Source of the DNA: Spirochaetia bacterium
GTDB lineage: Bacteria > Spirochaetota > Spirochaetia > DSM-16054 > Sediminispirochaetaceae
Direction of reading: 5' to 3'
NCBI GenBank assembly: GCA_021736475.1
Contig: JAIPFV010000001.1
Location: 1-64,000, forward strand
DNA length: 64,000 nt
Shown here: one piece after another, positions 61,323 to 64,000 of the stretch
Layout of the letters: every line of letters starts with the position of its first letter
Position numbering within the stretch: the stretch's first letter is position 1
The notes under the pieces: model-generated
What the model was told of the DNA's origin: nothing
Databases searched by the model: none
The model's input: the letters and a program-made list of their open reading frames with translations, nothing else
Position numbers and translations under genes: made by a program

Positions 61323-62597
61323 ATGAAAAACCGCCATGCGATACAAGCCTACAAATTGCAGGCTTTTCAAAAGAAAGAAGATCCCCCTAAAAAGGGGAAG
61401 AAGAAAGACTCGAAGGCCGACCCATCACCGGACAAACAGCAACCTCTGCAGACAAGAAGAAAGCCGAGTCGGGATACCGGAGATACGGCCGACACGAAGG
61501 CCAGTAAAGATTATGCCCCTGTCTCAAACCGAGATTCAGAGGGAAAGTCGCAGAAGGGTGAGATTTATCGAGCCGGTACTGCAGGAATAATTGGACGTAA
61601 TGGATTCCTCAAAACCGGTTTTGGACATAAAAAAGCGGCCAAACTGCTGCTTCTTTTAGGAAAGGAGCAGGCAGCTGTGGTGCTTAAGCACCTGTCTCAG
61701 GATGAAATTGAGAAGGTGACAGGGGAAATCGCAAAAATAAAAAGAATCGAGCGCCCCGAGGCTGAAAAGATTCTTGAAGAGTTCGGTGATATCGCCGGGG
61801 ATTTAGCTGCTAATCCACGAGGAGGGGTGGAGACTGCCCGCGAGATGCTGACCAGTTCTTTTGGTGAAGACAAGGCGAATGAAATATTGGGGAAGGTGCA
61901 TCCGTATAGTGGAAATCGGCCATTTTCATTTCTGAATGATATGGATTATCAGCAGATTATGCTATTGCTGCGCAAAGAGCCGGTGCATGTAATGAGTATT
62001 GTTCTCTCCTATTTAGTACCGAATAAGGCCTCACAAGTGCTGGAGTCCCTCCCTCCTGAAGTACAGCAGCAGGCAGTGAAACGTATAGCCCGGATGGGAC
62101 AAGTATCCCCGGAGGTGCTCTCTTCGGTTGAAGAGAGCCTGCGTGAACGGATCAGGACGCAGGGGAGGGTGATTACTGAGGATATTGACGGACAAGCGGT
62201 TTTAGCAGATATTTTGAAGAATTTACCGCTTCAAGATGAGAATCGGATACTAGACAACTTACATGAAGAAAACAGCAGTTTAGCCGATGAAATACGGGAG
62301 AGGCTGTTTTCCGTCGAGAGTGTACTGGAAATTCCGGATAAACAGTTGCAGGAACTGCTGCACAAGTATCCTGACCGGGATATTGCGACTATACTGAAAG
62401 GGAAGACTGAGGAGCTTGCAGATAAGATCCTTCGGAATGTTTCACAACGCCGGCAACAGTTCATACGCAGCGAAAGGGAGCAGCTGGGGCCGATGAAACG
62501 TACGGAGGTAGATAGGGTGACCAAAGATTTTATGGCTTTTATTAGAAGTCAGGCAGAGCAGGGCGAGGTTACCCTTGAACGGGACGAACTGGTATAA
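61323..62597 (+). CDS. fliG: Divergent flagellar switch protein FliG (FliG1-like)
   Basis: 424 aa. Residues 1-95 are a low-complexity Lys/Asp/Ser-rich extension absent from ordinary FliG. FliG N-domain from about 100 (KKAAKLLLLLGKEQAAVVLK), middle domain about 200-285 (YLVPNKASQVLESLPPEVQQ), C-domain about 310-424. The EHPQ patch that contacts FliM reads DYQQ (208-211). The torque helix region (337-360) reads IPDKQLQELLHKYPDRD, unlike the usual DDRSIQ pattern. Spirochaetes often have two FliG proteins, and this stand-alone divergent copy outside a flagellar operon fits FliG1. Which functions remain is inference. Confidence 0.82.
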   Translation: MKNRHAIQAYKLQAFQKKEDPPKKGKKKDSKADPSPDKQQPLQTRRKPSRDTGDTADTKASKDYAPVSNRDSEGKSQKGEIYRAGTAGIIGRNGFLKTGFGHKKAAKLLLLLGKEQAAVVLKHLSQDEIEKVTGEIAKIKRIERPEAEKILEEFGDIAGDLAANPRGGVETAREMLTSSFGEDKANEILGKVHPYSGNRPFSFLNDMDYQQIMLLLRKEPVHVMSIVLSYLVPNKASQVLESLPPEVQQQAVKRIARMGQVSPEVLSSVEESLRERIRTQGRVITEDIDGQAVLADILKNLPLQDENRILDNLHEENSSLADEIRERLFSVESVLEIPDKQLQELLHKYPDRDIATILKGKTEELADKILRNVSQRRQQFIRSEREQLGPMKRTEVDRVTKDFMAFIRSQAEQGEVTLERDELV

Positions 62598-62618
62598 ATC
62601 GGTAGAGGAGGAGAGAGC

Positions 62619-63134
62619 GTGTATTCAACAGGAATAGCATATTTGTTGTGGTTAATATCCGGTTTCGGTGTACTGGGTTTCCATAGATTTTATTTAGGAA
62701 AAATAGGTACTGGGCTGCTGTATATTATTACCGGCGGACTGTTTGGGATTGGATCGGTGTATGATTTTATTACCCTTCCCTTGCAGGTGCGTGAGGCAAA
62801 TTTACGAACAGGATGGAGAAATGCCCTGTATGGACAACAGCAGACCATGCGACCGGTAGGTGGGATGTCTTATGGGGATCGTACTGACAAAGGGCGCCGG
62901 CATCCGCTTGAACAGGTCATACTGCAAACTGCGAAGCGCAATAATGGAGTTGCCACCCCCTCTGAAGTAGCGTTAGAAAGTGAACGTAGTCTGGACGAGG
63001 TAAAATCGGCGTTAGAGAAGTTGGTGGAGAAGAACTACGCAGAGCTGCGGGTAAGCAAGAAAAACGGGGGGCTGGTGTACTTTTTCTCGGAATTTTCAGG
63101 TGACGGTTCACATCCCGATCTGGAGGATTTCTAA
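62619..63134 (+). CDS. TM2-domain protein with winged-helix tail
   Basis: 171 aa, GTG start behind GAGGAGGAGAG. N-terminal TM2 domain with two helices (YLLWLISGFGVLGFHRFYLG, then GLLYIITGGLFGIGSVYDF). Linker about 65-95, then a helix-turn-helix-like tail (about 98-160: VATPSEVALESERSLDEVKS, then ALEKLVEKNYAELRVSKKNG). The tail could act as a protein- or DNA-binding module. Directly follows fliG by 21 bases. Family role unknown. Confidence 0.8.
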   Translation: MYSTGIAYLLWLISGFGVLGFHRFYLGKIGTGLLYIITGGLFGIGSVYDFITLPLQVREANLRTGWRNALYGQQQTMRPVGGMSYGDRTDKGRRHPLEQVILQTAKRNNGVATPSEVALESERSLDEVKSALEKLVEKNYAELRVSKKNGGLVYFFSEFSGDGSHPDLEDF

Positions 63135-63156
63135 CCAGGCGCAATTCACTGGAGTA

Positions 63157-63185
63157 TTGACATTTCGGCTCCCCATGCCTAATAT
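63157..63185 (+). promoter_or_regulatory. alaS promoter, leaderless type
   Basis: TTGACA (63157-63162), 17-nt spacer, TAATAT (63180-63185). The -10 box ends 8 nt before the alaS ATG at 63194, and no Shine-Dalgarno sequence is present in between. Confidence 0.75.
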
Positions 63186-63193
63186 TCTAACCT

Positions 63194-64000
63194 ATGACAG
63201 CAGACGAACTTAGACAGAAATATATCGATTTCTTTAAGGAACAAGGACACGCCCAAATCTCCGGTAAATCTCTGGTTCCGGAGAACGATCCTACAGTACT
63301 GTTTACCACGGCCGGTATGCACCCCCTGGTCCCCTATTTACTAGGTCAGGACCATCCGGCGGGCAGCCGTCTGGTAAACTATCAGAAATGTATCCGCACC
63401 GGAGATATAGAATCGGTTGGGGACTTGAGCCACCTTACTTTCTTTGAGATGCTGGGAAACTGGTCATTAGGCGACTACTTCAAAAAGGGCGCTATCAAAA
63501 TGAGTTATGAGTTCCTCACCTCCGACAAGTGGTTAGGCCTCCCACCCGAGAAGATATCGGTTACCGTTTTTGAAGGCGATCAAGATGTGCCTCGCGATGA
63601 TGAATCAGCGGAGGCCTGGAGATCGGTTGGAATACCGGAGGACCGCATTTATTATCTGCCCCGCGAAGACAATTGGTGGGGTCCCGCCGGACAAACCGGT
63701 CCCTGTGGTCCCGACTCCGAGATGTTCATAGATACTGGTAAGGCTGCCTGTGGCCCAGATTGTCGGCCGGGTTGCTCCTGCGGAAAATACTTTGAAGTGT
63801 GGAACGATGTTTTCATGCAGTATAATAAAAAGGCTGATGGAACTTTTCCTCCCCTAGAACGAAAATGCGTAGATACAGGTATGGGGATTGAACGGACTGT
63901 TGCGATTTTGCAGGGCAAGGGTTCGGTATATGATATCGAGGTCTTCACACCGATCATAGAAGGAATCGAGAAAATCAGTGGTGCAAAATACCATCAGGAT
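63194..64000 (+). CDS. alaS: Alanyl-tRNA synthetase, 3'-truncated by window edge
   Basis: 269 codons of the class II catalytic domain are present and the frame stays open to the end. Signatures: [49 protein letters not shown] (motif 2 area), [50 protein letters not shown] cysteine cluster (C186, C190, C194, C196) sits in a short insertion just before FEVWND, where the E. coli enzyme has none; it looks like a metal-binding loop. Preceded by a leaderless-type promoter. Confidence 0.95.
   Translation, partial: MTADELRQKYIDFFKEQGHAQISGKSLVPENDPTVLFTTAGMHPLVPYLLGQDHPAGSRLVNYQKCIRTGDIESVGDLSHLTFFEMLGNWSLGDYFKKGAIKMSYEFLTSDKWLGLPPEKISVTVFEGDQDVPRDDESAEAWRSVGIPEDRIYYLPREDNWWGPAGQTGPCGPDSEMFIDTGKAACGPDCRPGCSCGKYFEVWNDVFMQYNKKADGTFPPLERKCVDTGMGIERTVAILQGKGSVYDIEVFTPIIEGIEKISGAKYHQD

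Overview
The window looks like a stretch of core chromosome from a free-living member of the Spirochaetes, with GC near 50% by eye (not computed). The lineage call rests on several things: a very long spirochaete-type membrane-anchored coiled-coil protein upstream of grpE-dnaK-dnaJ; a stand-alone, divergent FliG of the FliG1 kind; two bactofilins, one beside an M23 peptidase; a small protein carrying a tail I associate with spirochaete adenylate cyclases; and an outer-membrane barrel with TonB/ExbBD partners. I see no transposase, integrase, phage gene, CRISPR array or recognisable defence system.

Layout. 1-7 kb: RNase Y (5' end missing), ymdB, tlyA, a GerMN-domain protein, PTS enzyme I, der and a MerR-type regulator. 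7-15.2 kb: an envelope block with an exported NlpC/P60-like protein, a 966-aa exported TPR protein, a predicted outer-membrane barrel, then ExbB, ExbD and TonB. 15.2-24 kb: HAD phosphatase, giant coiled-coil protein, grpE-dnaK-dnaJ, an exported Ca-binding-like repeat protein. 24-28 kb: rlmB, then on the minus strand a degenerate PurD-like ATP-grasp protein, a dihydrouridine synthase and tatD. 28-36 kb: M23 peptidase, bactofilin, YaaR, RicT, S20, HU, Lnt, a response regulator, a small TPR protein, a second bactofilin, cinA. 36-44 kb: rho, rpmE, a galactokinase-like GHMP kinase, surE, a TPR protein and an exported TPR/NHL/VWA-like protein. 44-47.4 kb: clpS-clpA-aat, a compact N-degron operon. 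47.4-52.6 kb (minus): AEC transporter, TGS-domain nucleoside kinase, two unknowns, an HD-GYP protein. 52.6-64 kb: a membrane protein, gltX-glyRS-tyrS, a NitT/TauT-type ABC transporter, a phosphoesterase, tRNA-Phe, FliG, a TM2-domain protein and the 5' part of alaS.

The best candidate for something undescribed is a pair of nearly identical structured leaders, 25.5 kb apart: one directly before exbB (13017-13083), one directly before rpmE (38548-38611). Hairpin 1 (31 nt) differs at one loop base. Hairpin 2 differs almost completely in its inner sequence yet still pairs. Both end in TTATTAG just before the ribosome binding site. This is what a cis-acting RNA, or a dispersed structured repeat, would look like.

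A second theme is leaderless mRNA. At least five genes (ptsI, the 966-aa TPR gene, surE, fliG, alaS) have a -35/-10 promoter with the -10 box ending only 6-8 nt before the ATG and little or no Shine-Dalgarno sequence. Promoters across the window follow TTGACA-N17-TATAAT closely. Other leads are catalytic-motif loss in the PurD-like and FliG proteins, a C-terminal sliding-clamp-like motif on an unknown 401-aa protein, and a 140-bp inverted-repeat element before fliG. All calls are from reading sequence; no searches were run.
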